This document shows positions 1 to 5,328 of a DNA stretch of 7,775 nt, in pieces (the stretch's first letter is position 1; each line of letters starts with the position of its first letter). Source of the DNA: Acidisarcina sp. (GTDB taxonomy: Bacteria; Acidobacteriota; Blastocatellia; Pyrinomonadales; Pyrinomonadaceae); the NCBI GenBank assembly GCA_021155145.1, contig JAJNPX010000369.1, forward strand, positions 1-7,775, given 5' to 3'. The notes under the pieces were generated by a model. That model was not told the origin of the DNA, did no database searches, and saw only the letters and a program-made list of their open reading frames with translations. The translations under genes and the position numbers were made by a program.

Positions 1-1
1 C

Positions 2-313
2 AACGCGATACTTCGCGAAAAAGCCGGCTATTCCGAACTCGTAGTGACACCGGAAGGCTTCGTCAAACAGAACAGGATAGAGCTGAAGAGGGCTTTGGAT
101 GTGCGCGAGCCTATCGTCGAGGCGTTCGTTGATCTGATCACGTTCGGAAATCTCGACTACATCCGCAAATGCGAACGGCCGGATTGCATCCTCTACTTTT
201 ACGATACGACAAAGAACCACAGGCGCCGGTGGTGCAGTATGTCGATATGCGGAAATCGTGCAAAGGTCGCGAAGTTCTACGAGAAGCAAAGATCGAAGAC
301 ATCGAGTGAGTGA
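2..313 (+). CDS. CGNR zinc-finger protein, C-terminal part (5' truncated by window edge)
   Basis: The reading frame is open from the first bases of the window to a TGA at 311-313, so the gene starts upstream. A GTG at 44 is only an internal codon as far as can be judged. The C-terminal third carries the CGNR zinc-finger signature: a Cys-x4-Cys pair (CERPDC), an aromatic stretch, an Arg-rich segment, then WCSMSICGNR and a basic tail. Four cysteines are available to bind one zinc. In this family the finger normally follows an N-terminal stress-response domain (ABATE, formerly part of DUF1470), most of which would lie outside the window. Members are presumed transcription regulators, but few have been studied. 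The family call is firm from the motif; the role here is unknown. It converges with the leftward CPBP gene. Confidence 0.9.
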   Translation, partial: NAILREKAGYSELVVTPEGFVKQNRIELKRALDVREPIVEAFVDLITFGNLDYIRKCERPDCILYFYDTTKNHRRRWCSMSICGNRAKVAKFYEKQRSKTSSE

Positions 314-332
314 TCGCCTGACGCAAGATCTC

Positions 333-431
333 GGTTGCTTAGTAGCGGCCCGCTCCTAACCCCGATCCTTCTTGAACAAGTAGAGCAGGTAGCCGGCGGC
401 CGTGAACCGGTGATGATCACACTAAGCAACC
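333..431. repeat. Cloverleaf-like inverted-repeat structure between convergent genes
   Basis: An 11-bp perfect inverted repeat, GGTTGCTTAGT (333-343) and ACTAAGCAACC (421-431), encloses 77 nt. Directly inside the left arm is a small hairpin AGCG-gcc-CGCT (344-354). Directly inside the right arm is another, GTGA-tga-TCAC (410-420). A CCGG...CCGG pairing is possible in between. The stems abut without spare bases, giving a multibranch fold that could form in either strand. It lies between the 3' ends of the CGNR and CPBP genes. There is no U-tract, so it is not a standard terminator. It could be a small structured RNA, an extragenic palindromic element or a recombination site; the sequence alone does not decide. 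Confidence 0.5.
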
Positions 432-478
432 TACGGCATCGCGAGATTTGGTTATTTCGTTGTTTTCTTCTCCGGCAT

Positions 479-1207
479 TTAGCCGACCATTGTCACGGCC
501 GCTGCAAGGAAATTTGCGAGATTATGCGACAGTATCGGCAACAGAATGCTGCGGGTTCTCATTGCTATCCACGCCCACACGAACCCACCGATCCCAGTCT
601 GGACAAAGTAGATCGGCTCGAAACTGACCGATAGGTTCTTATCGAGCGTAAGAGCGTGCATGAAGCCGAATAGCACTGCGGTGATCAGGACCGCAGGATT
701 ACCGATCACGGGAATCCGCTCCCTTAACGACACCAAGAGAAGTCCGAGCAGGACTGCCCGGAACATCAACTCTTCGTCGAACCCCGGCATCGTGAGCTGG
801 AAAAGCAGCGTTTCGGCACTGAATTCGCTCTTTCCCGTTGCGTAGGCCACGGCGGTGGCCAACACGACTATCGCGATGGCTGCCGCCAGCGGAGCGCGAA
901 AGGCGCCTTCTGCCTGTTTGACCTTGACGAGATCTTGCTCGGCAAACAACGGGCGAAAGGCCAAATAACAAAGTATTCCGAATACAATCCCGAATAGCTT
1001 CCCCTCCCAGTTCCAGTTGCTTCCGAAAAAGTCGAGCGATGGGATAAGCCGCGGTAAAACCAGCACGAGTTGATAGGCGATAAATATCCCCGCGAAAAGT
1101 CCGATCCTAAGGATGGACCTCCGGTCTTTTGCATTTTGCAGCAGGAGGGCAAACGGAACAAGAATGCCTACTTGCATAAGGGCTTCGAGAAAGTATCGTG
1201 TCAACAT
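479..1207 (-). CDS. CPBP-family intramembrane glutamic endopeptidase (CAAX protease-like)
   Basis: This 242-residue, strongly hydrophobic multi-pass protein carries the three conserved CPBP motifs in order. EELMFR gives the EExxxR motif at residues 145-150. FGFMH gives the FxxxH motif at 180-184. A His-Asn pair lies at 228-229, inside the last membrane segment. The glutamates and histidines form the intramembrane active site in homologues such as archaeal Rce1. Bacterial members are proposed to process peptides or membrane proteins, often in bacteriocin self-immunity or signalling, but the substrate cannot be guessed here. The ATG at 1207 has an AGGAG 11-12 nt upstream. The gene is monocistronic within view, with its own promoter and a palindrome over the -10. 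It ends 165 bp from the convergent CGNR gene. Confidence 0.9.
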   Translation of the reverse strand: MLTRYFLEALMQVGILVPFALLLQNAKDRRSILRIGLFAGIFIAYQLVLVLPRLIPSLDFFGSNWNWEGKLFGIVFGILCYLAFRPLFAEQDLVKVKQAEGAFRAPLAAAIAIVVLATAVAYATGKSEFSAETLLFQLTMPGFDEELMFRAVLLGLLLVSLRERIPVIGNPAVLITAVLFGFMHALTLDKNLSVSFEPIYFVQTGIGGFVWAWIAMRTRSILLPILSHNLANFLAAAVTMVG

Positions 1208-1222
1208 TGATGAAGTGGACTC

Positions 1223-1238
1223 CTGTAATGTATTACAG
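1223..1238. promoter_or_regulatory. Palindromic operator over the CPBP promoter -10
   Basis: CTGTAAT-gt-ATTACAG is a perfect 7-bp-arm inverted repeat with a 2-bp centre. It covers the predicted -10 and the start-point region of the CPBP promoter, and touches the Shine-Dalgarno. That position is what a repressor site would occupy. No second copy was seen in the window, and the cognate regulator is unknown; the nearby Fis-type protein is one candidate only by proximity. Confidence 0.5.
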
Positions 1239-1261
1239 CCTGCTCAAGACACCTTTATCAA
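1232..1261 (-). promoter_or_regulatory. Sigma-70 promoter of the CPBP gene
   Basis: On the minus strand TTGATA (1256-1261) is followed after 18 nt by TGTAAT (1232-1237); each hexamer matches consensus at five of six positions. The start point would fall near 1225, leaving a leader of about 17 nt that contains the AGGAG ribosome-binding site. Confidence 0.6.
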
Positions 1262-1366
1262 GCAGACTCCGTCATGCGACTGAACGCAGATCCATTTCAT
1301 TTGTGATTTATAAAGGCTGGCCTGGCGCGGCCGGACGGTTAAAGAGCGACACATGGCATGTATTGG

Positions 1367-1720
1367 TCACCCGTTTGAGGCACGTTCGGCTGATTCTCCC
1401 CGCGGCCTGTATCCGAGGACAGATATCCGGTACCGCTTGATCTTTTCATTCAGTGTGGATGGTTTCATGGTCAGCATCCTCGCCGCCTTGGTCTGATGGC
1501 CTCCGGACTTGAATAGCGCGAAGCGTATCAGGTCAACCTCGAACTTCCTGACCTGCTCCTCCAGATTGATCCACGACCCGTCGATGATGTCGGTTTGAAA
1601 CATGTCACCATCGGCCTCTGCCATTTCGTCGATCTCCGTCGCGATCGATATCGCCAGAGCCTTCAGGATCTCCAATCGATTCTCGCGCCAGTGTTGGTCC
1701 AAGATTCTCCGTTTCGACAC
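1367..1720 (-). CDS. Stand-alone Fis-type helix-turn-helix DNA-binding protein
   Basis: This is a 117-residue soluble protein. Residues about 55-97 match the Fis/NtrC C-terminal DNA-binding domain (HTH_8): a long helix, then an ARMLTMKPSTLNEKIKRY-type helix-turn-helix in the place of the usual 'AA..LgisR.tL..kik.y' pattern. The N-terminal half (about residues 8-35) is helical and acidic, with no receiver or AAA+ domain, so this is not a full NtrC-type activator. The start is GTG at 1720, supported by GGGAG 9 nt upstream; no better in-frame start is seen. It lies 35 bp downstream of tlpA on the same strand and could be co-transcribed with it. The role is unknown; it might act as a nucleoid-type or local regulator. 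Confidence 0.75.
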   Translation of the reverse strand: MSKRRILDQHWRENRLEILKALAISIATEIDEMAEADGDMFQTDIIDGSWINLEEQVRKFEVDLIRFALFKSGGHQTKAARMLTMKPSTLNEKIKRYRISVLGYRPRGESAERASNG

Positions 1721-1755
1721 AATGCTTCTCTCCCGAATGTCAGGTGCCTAAGCGA

Positions 1756-2313
1756 TCAGCCCTGTAAACTTGAGTTCAATCTGTCCGCGTAGTCCTTCGG
1801 AAGTTCGTTTCCGAAATACACCACTTCGCCCTTTTTGTTAAGGAAGACAACGGTCGGCGTCCCGATCACTTTGTAGCTCCTCGAAACAGACGTATCTCTG
1901 TCCTTCGCTACAATGTACTTGATACCGAAATCCTTTATCCCTTCAGCTATGCGGGCATCGCTTTCGCCGATGTTGATCCCGACTACAGAGACACCTTTTG
2001 GCTCAAACTCAGCGGCCAGGCGGTTGATGTGAGGGGCCTCTTCCTTACAAACCGGACACCAGGCGGTCCAGAACACGAGTACCGCAGGTTTGCCCCCTAG
2101 ATCCTTTAATGAGATCCTGCTGCCGTCTGTCTTTTCAAGGTCGAACTCCGGCGCGAGCTGCCCGATCGATGTCCCGCGCGCCGGTTCGTTTCGTGTACTG
2201 TTAGCCTCGGCGACAGACGGCTTTACGGCGCCTGAAGTTCCGCAGCCCGAAAGAACGGACATTCCAAAGATCAATAGAACTACCAATTTCCCGATCATCC
2301 AAAAATTATTCAT
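1756..2313 (-). CDS. TlpA/ResA-type thiol-disulfide oxidoreductase lipoprotein
   Basis: This 185-residue protein begins with a lipoprotein signal peptide: hydrophobic residues 8-22 and the lipobox LSGC with Cys24 as the lipidation site. It should therefore be anchored in the membrane facing the periplasm. Residues about 50-185 form a thioredoxin fold of the AhpC/TSA-Redoxin (TlpA) type with the active site WCPVC (Cys86, Cys89) and a Thr-Pro cis-proline motif in IGTPTVVF. Family members reduce disulfides in cytochrome c apoproteins or other exported proteins, using electrons passed by CcdA/DsbD. It follows ccdA directly: its AGGAG overlaps the ccdA stop codon, which suggests translational coupling. 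The specific substrate is not identifiable, because no cytochrome c genes are in the window. Confidence 0.92.
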   Translation of the reverse strand: MNNFWMIGKLVVLLIFGMSVLSGCGTSGAVKPSVAEANSTRNEPARGTSIGQLAPEFDLEKTDGSRISLKDLGGKPAVLVFWTAWCPVCKEEAPHINRLAAEFEPKGVSVVGINIGESDARIAEGIKDFGIKYIVAKDRDTSVSRSYKVIGTPTVVFLNKKGEVVYFGNELPKDYADRLNSSLQG

Positions 2314-2322
2314 TGCAACTAA

Positions 2323-2328
2323 CTCCTA
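2323..2328 (-). promoter_or_regulatory. tlpA Shine-Dalgarno overlapping the ccdA stop codon
   Basis: The minus strand reads TAGGAG: the ccdA stop codon TAG shares bases with the AGGAG that lies 9 nt before the tlpA ATG. This fixes the tlpA start at 2313 and implies coupled translation of the two genes. Confidence 0.7.
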
Positions 2329-3066
2329 TATAAATCTCTGCCCCGCCTGGACAAGTAAGTACTGTGCGATAAGTATCATGGCAACGCCGAAGCCGATCTT
2401 GATCTTCGACATCCAGCCGCCGGATCGCGGCAGCAACGACATAGCTCCGCTGAACGTCCCCAAAACGATCATCAAAGAGCCCATGCCGAGGGCGAAAACG
2501 AAAAGGACCATCGTTCCGAAAACGACATTTCCCTGAGTCCCGACGTAGGCGAGCGTGGCTCCCAGTGCCGGCGCCGTGCACGGGCCAACGACCAGGCCGG
2601 ATGAAGCTCCGATCAAAAGAGCAGACAAATAACCTTTACCCTTCCGGTCCGGGTTCCACTTGGACAAAAATTGGGGGGCCTGGATGGAGAAAACATCGAA
2701 CATCGAAAGGGCGAGCAGGAGGATAATGTTTGCCACAACGATATAAGTCCACGGACTTGATGCCCACGAGCCGAACAGCGTCCCGGTCAAACTGGCAAAC
2801 GCGCCTAGCGCCGCGTAAACGATGCTCATACCGATCACGAACAGCACCGATAATTGGAATCCCCTCAGATTGAACTTTGGTGCAAGCTCGCCCGCTTCGG
2901 CTTGGCTTGCAGCGGTCCTTCCGCCGATAAATCCGAGCTGGATCGGGATCACCGGATACACGCATGGGGTGAAACTTATGAGGAGTCCCGCAACGAAGGC
3001 TGCCGGAAACGCCATCAGCGAATTTCCAGCCAGATAAGAATTAAGATCGCCTACTATATTTTCCAT
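2326..3066 (-). CDS. ccdA: CcdA/DsbD-type transmembrane thiol-disulfide carrier
   Basis: This 246-residue membrane protein has about six transmembrane segments in the duplicated layout of the DsbD beta domain. The two redox cysteines sit in the expected motifs: FTPCVYPVIP (Cys35) in the first membrane segment and GPCTAPALG (Cys163) in the segment starting the second half. The family carries electrons from cytoplasmic thioredoxin across the inner membrane to periplasmic thioredoxin-like proteins, for cytochrome c maturation or general disulfide reduction. The motif spelling is closer to DsbD than to classical short CcdA, but the flanking DsbD alpha and gamma domains are absent. The neighbouring TlpA and the exported thioredoxin-like protein are natural partners. 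The start ATG at 3066 has a modest AAGGGG about 11 nt upstream. The gene follows the thioredoxin gene after a 148-nt structured gap. Confidence 0.9.
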   Translation of the reverse strand: MENIVGDLNSYLAGNSLMAFPAAFVAGLLISFTPCVYPVIPIQLGFIGGRTAASQAEAGELAPKFNLRGFQLSVLFVIGMSIVYAALGAFASLTGTLFGSWASSPWTYIVVANIILLLALSMFDVFSIQAPQFLSKWNPDRKGKGYLSALLIGASSGLVVGPCTAPALGATLAYVGTQGNVVFGTMVLFVFALGMGSLMIVLGTFSGAMSLLPRSGGWMSKIKIGFGVAMILIAQYLLVQAGQRFI

Positions 3067-3109
3067 TGTTTCTCGGACCCCTTGGGTTGCTCAGAATCTT
3101 GAAAGGAAT

Positions 3110-3168
3110 GGGAGAGTGTTAAGCCGGTAATCATTCACGTCTGAACGATCCCGCCAAAACGCTCTCCC
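3110..3168. repeat. Imperfect stem-loop in the thioredoxin-ccdA gap
   Basis: GGGAGAGTGTT (3110-3120) and AACGCTCTCCC (3158-3168) form an 11-bp inverted repeat with one mismatch and a 37-nt loop. In the transcribed (minus) direction the stem is followed by ATTCCTTTC, a weakly U-rich stretch. Partial termination or mRNA processing ahead of ccdA is therefore possible. Confidence 0.45.
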
Positions 3169-3171
3169 GGT

Positions 3172-3203
3172 TTTTACCGGAAAAGTCCCTTGTCCCGGTA
3201 AAA
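3172..3203. repeat. Perfect 9-bp stem-loop just downstream of the thioredoxin gene
   Basis: TTTTACCGG (3172-3180) and CCGGTAAAA (3195-3203) are exact inverted repeats with a 14-nt loop, beginning 12 nt after the thioredoxin stop. A proper U-tract is missing. The 3172-3180 arm can instead pair with CCGGT at 3167-3171, or partly with CCGGTAA at 3124-3130, so competing folds exist. It probably sets the 3' end of the thioredoxin mRNA or modulates readthrough into ccdA. Confidence 0.5.
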
Positions 3204-3214
3204 CTGATGAAACT

Positions 3215-3601
3215 CTATTTCAGCGCCCCATTGAATGCGGCAACATAATCGTCCCGGTTGTAGTTCATAGCGGTCTTGAAGGTTTGCTTCTTCCCTTTGA
3301 AAACGGCGACGGTCGATGTCATTTTCTTATTGGCCTCGAAAAAGCTGCTCAAGCCCAAAGACTTGGCCTTGGCGGCGGCCTGGGCGGTGGTCTCGTCGTT
3401 CGTCACATCGAACATGACGAAGTTGATCTTGCCATCGTACTCCTTCATCAGGCCCATCATGATCGGTTCTACTTTTTGGCAGGCCGAACACCAGTCGGCT
3501 CTTATAATTGCGACGGTCGCCTTCGTTTGGGCAAATGCGGCGACGGCTGAAAAACTAAGCATCAACGCGACGGACAACGCTACGGCTGAAATTCTCTTCA
3601 T
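3215..3601 (-). CDS. Exported thioredoxin-like protein (WCSAC active site)
   Basis: This is a 128-residue protein with a cleavable Sec signal peptide: basic start, hydrophobic residues 6-22, and AFA before Gln25 as the likely cleavage site. The mature part is a minimal thioredoxin fold with WCSAC (Cys38, Cys41) following a beta strand, then a helix and a second strand (INFVMFDVTND). At the position of the cis-proline (usually 'PT' before the fourth strand) the sequence reads MTSTVAVF, so Ser96 appears to replace proline. That is unusual for an active thioredoxin and may alter substrate release or metal affinity. AAGGAG lies about 12 nt before the ATG. The gene is first in a leftward set with ccdA and tlpA and diverges from the ECF sigma gene. 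An ECF-type promoter motif lies upstream. Confidence 0.85.
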   Translation of the reverse strand: MKRISAVALSVALMLSFSAVAAFAQTKATVAIIRADWCSACQKVEPIMMGLMKEYDGKINFVMFDVTNDETTAQAAAKAKSLGLSSFFEANKKMTSTVAVFKGKKQTFKTAMNYNRDDYVAAFNGALK

Positions 3602-3670
3602 TTTTTTCTCTATCTCCTTGCTGAAAATTTTGTGATTATGGAACAGACCTCTTCTCGGTGTTCGTGGAGT

Positions 3671-3698
3671 AATACCCGAAAGGCCTGAGGATATTCCC
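3671..3698 (-). promoter_or_regulatory. Putative ECF-sigma promoter of the thioredoxin gene
   Basis: The minus strand reads GGGAATA (3698-3692), 16 nt, then GTATT (3675-3671). The same motif with the same 16-nt spacing occurs on the plus strand before the adjacent ECF sigma gene. The GGAA-type -35 and the T-containing -10 with short hexamers fit ECF promoters in general. The predicted start near 3664 gives a leader of about 60 nt. Confidence 0.6.
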
Positions 3699-3718
3699 AG
3701 CCCTTGGGGAAATCTCAG
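3685..3718. repeat. Bulged inverted repeat overlapping the thioredoxin-gene -35
   Basis: CTGAG at 3685-3689 pairs with CTCAG at 3714-3718. The pairing continues inward through AT, TT and CCC with two single-base bulges to an 8-nt loop, for 12 pairs in all. It covers the GGGAATA element of the leftward ECF-type promoter. It may be an extra regulator site or simply a hairpin; no T-run follows it. Confidence 0.35.
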
Positions 3719-3758
3719 TTCTGCGAGATCTCTCAGACAAAAAAACTTTCTTCCTCAG

Positions 3759-3786
3759 GGGAATAATTGGGCGCTCCAGTTGTATC
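3759..3786 (+). promoter_or_regulatory. Putative autoregulatory ECF-sigma promoter of the sigma/anti-sigma operon
   Basis: GGGAATA (3759-3765), a 16-nt spacer and GTATC (3782-3786) lie upstream of the sigma gene. The predicted start near 3793 leaves a leader of roughly 37 nt containing GGAGG (3810-3814). The motif is repeated in the opposite direction at 3671-3698 with equal spacing, which is the main support. ECF factors commonly transcribe their own operon. Confidence 0.6.
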
Positions 3787-3829
3787 CTTATGTGGGAAGT
3801 ATGGTCCACGGAGGTAAAGCGCGTACCGA

Positions 3830-4399
3830 ATGTTTGGAATCAAGTGGCTCGAGACTAAAGAGGATAAGTGGAAAGATTTTGAGACGGAGGCTATGCCACA
3901 TATGGCGAGCCTGTTTCGAGTCGCGATCTGGCTGACAAGGAACAAGGATGAGGCGGAAGACCTTGTCCAGGAAACTTTTGTGCAGGCACTGAAATCCTTC
4001 CACCGGTACCAGATCGGAACGAACTGCCGGGCTTGGATGACGACGATAATGTACAACCTGAATCTGAAGCGTCTTCAAAAGGCCCGCCGAATGATGATCG
4101 TGGACGACCCGGAAGAAAAACTGGCGGAGACGCTTCCGTTCGAGCCGGAGATCCCACAGACGGTAACGGATGAGGAAGTCATCAGGGCTTTGGAGAAGGT
4201 TTCGGAAAGCTTCCGTCAGGTCGTCATCTTATCGGATATCGAAGAGTTTTCTTATAAGGAAATATCATCGATCCTGGGTGTGCCGATCGGGACAGTAATG
4301 TCGCGGCTGTCGCGAGGAAGAAAGGCCTTGCGGCTTGAACTGGCTGATTATGCCCGCAAATATGGTTTTGGCGATAACCAAAAAAACGCCGCTAATTGA
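3830..4399 (+). CDS. ECF-subfamily RNA polymerase sigma factor
   Basis: This 189-residue protein has the two-domain layout of ECF sigma factors. Region 2 (about residues 25-90) contains the DEAEDLVQETFVQAL helix that binds core polymerase and the -10, followed by the CRAWMTTIMYN segment. Region 4 (about 120-172) contains the helix-turn-helix YKEISSILGVPIGTVMSRLSRGRKAL that reads the -35. Sigma regions 1 and 3 are absent, as expected. The ATG at 3830 is the first in-frame start after a stop at 3815; its GGAGG is somewhat far, at 15 nt. It is paired with a zinc-finger anti-sigma gene 13 bp downstream, which should hold it inactive at the membrane until a signal arrives. Two copies of a matching promoter motif flank the divergent region. 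Confidence 0.95.
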   Translation: MFGIKWLETKEDKWKDFETEAMPHMASLFRVAIWLTRNKDEAEDLVQETFVQALKSFHRYQIGTNCRAWMTTIMYNLNLKRLQKARRMMIVDDPEEKLAETLPFEPEIPQTVTDEEVIRALEKVSESFRQVVILSDIEEFSYKEISSILGVPIGTVMSRLSRGRKALRLELADYARKYGFGDNQKNAAN

Positions 4400-4412
4400 G
4401 AGGTAACAGAGT

Positions 4413-5249
4413 ATGCAATGCAGAGAATTTGGGGAAATTTCAGAGGCCTATTTGAGCGACGAACTCCTGGTCGAAACGTGTATTCAGGTTTTTAGACATC
4501 TTGAGAACTGTCGGAAGTGCCGGGAGGACTTTGCGGCAAAACGCGAGCTCCGGCAGAAGATCCGAACGGCGGTGAAAAATTCGCACGAGTTTCAGCTCGA
4601 TCCGATTTTCGCCAATCGATTAAATGCGGATCTACAAGAAATGGCACTCCACAAAAGCAGCTGGCACACTATGCTTTTCGCGAATAGGCTTCTGATTCCC
4701 GCTGTAGCAAGCCTTTTGCTTGCTTTAACTTTCGGATTTCTCCTTCTCGGCGGGTCTGGACGATCAACTGAGCTTGCGCTTTCCCCGGATGTCATCGCCA
4801 AAGGGCTGACCCAAATATCGCTGAAGGCTGTCGGAGACCATAAAGATTGCGCTTTGGAAAAACTGCAGCAGTGGGAGAAGGCGTCCAGTAATGACTATGC
4901 AGAAAAGGCGGTGTACACCGAAAAGGTTGCAAAGCCTCTGCAGGCGAGCCTCTCGTCAGATATCGAGATGCTTCACGCACACGACTGCATTTTCGAAGGC
5001 AAGAAATTCAAACACGTCATCTTGCGAAAGGGCGGGCATATCGTCTCCGTCTTTTTCGATAAGGATAACGTACCGTCATCCGGCCCGGCTGGAAACTCTC
5101 CCATTATCTCTGAAATGGAAAACGGCCTCCAGGTGGCAAGTTTCCAAAACGACAACCAAGCCGTTTTTGTGGTCTCGGACCTGCCTGAGAATGACAACCT
5201 TACCATTGCCCGTACACTCTCGCGTTCATGGCATAACGTTCAGGTCTGA
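4413..5249 (+). CDS. Membrane anti-sigma factor with zf-HC2/ZAS domain and His/Cys-bearing periplasmic domain
   Basis: This is a 278-residue single-pass protein. The N-terminal cytoplasmic part has the zinc-associated anti-sigma motif: Cys3, then His29-x3-Cys33-x2-Cys36 (HLENCRKC). The spacing is that of classic ZAS domains that clamp ECF sigma factors. One transmembrane helix spans about residues 93-113, preceded by a basic segment, which places residues 114-278 in the periplasm. That domain holds two His/Cys clusters, GDHKDC (His143, Cys146) and HAHDC (His188, His190, Cys192), plus His201 in the strand that follows. It is a candidate redox or metal sensor. AGAGG lies 9 nt before the ATG. 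The gene forms an operon with the sigma gene and ends 28 bp before a strong terminator. The anti-sigma call is firm; the sensed signal is inferred. Confidence 0.9.
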   Translation: MQCREFGEISEAYLSDELLVETCIQVFRHLENCRKCREDFAAKRELRQKIRTAVKNSHEFQLDPIFANRLNADLQEMALHKSSWHTMLFANRLLIPAVASLLLALTFGFLLLGGSGRSTELALSPDVIAKGLTQISLKAVGDHKDCALEKLQQWEKASSNDYAEKAVYTEKVAKPLQASLSSDIEMLHAHDCIFEGKKFKHVILRKGGHIVSVFFDKDNVPSSGPAGNSPIISEMENGLQVASFQNDNQAVFVVSDLPENDNLTIARTLSRSWHNVQV

Positions 5250-5277
5250 TCATCAGGAGAAGATCTTTGGTCGAAAG

Positions 5278-5310
5278 AAGCTGCCGAGGTTGTCCCCGGC
5301 AGCTTTTCTT
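5278..5310. terminator. Bidirectional intrinsic terminator after the anti-sigma gene
   Basis: AAGCTGCCG (5278-5286) and CGGCAGCTT (5297-5305) form a perfect 9-bp GC-rich stem with a 10-nt loop. TTTTCTT follows on the plus strand and a CTTCTTT stretch follows on the minus strand. It lies 28 bp after the anti-sigma stop and 18 bp from the end of the convergent membrane-protein gene, so it can serve both. Confidence 0.9.
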
Positions 5311-5328
5311 CACTTGATCCGTTGACGG

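Noticed and set aside
333..431. Integron attC-like site or retron RNA
   Set aside because: The arms do not carry the RYYYAAC/GTTRRRY core sites in the right orientation, and there is no reverse transcriptase or integrase nearby.
335..634. 99-codon plus-strand frame across the inverted-repeat region
   Set aside because: It runs antisense into the CPBP gene, has no ribosome-binding site and matches no family. The inverted repeat explains part of the region better.
2090..2536. 148-codon plus-strand frame over the tlpA-ccdA junction
   Set aside because: It lies antisense to two well-supported genes, has Pro/Ile-rich low-information sequence and no family motif. It is a shadow of the minus-strand coding frames.
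3097..3135. GGAAT-N16-GGTAAT on the plus strand, similar to the ECF-type motif
   Set aside because: It points away from both neighbouring genes, lacks GGGAATA and GTATY, and falls in the structured gap, so it is probably chance.
4891..5325. 144-codon plus-strand frame inside the anti-sigma gene
   Set aside because: It overlaps the 3' part of the anti-sigma gene in another frame, with Ser/Arg/Thr-rich out-of-frame composition, and runs through the terminator.
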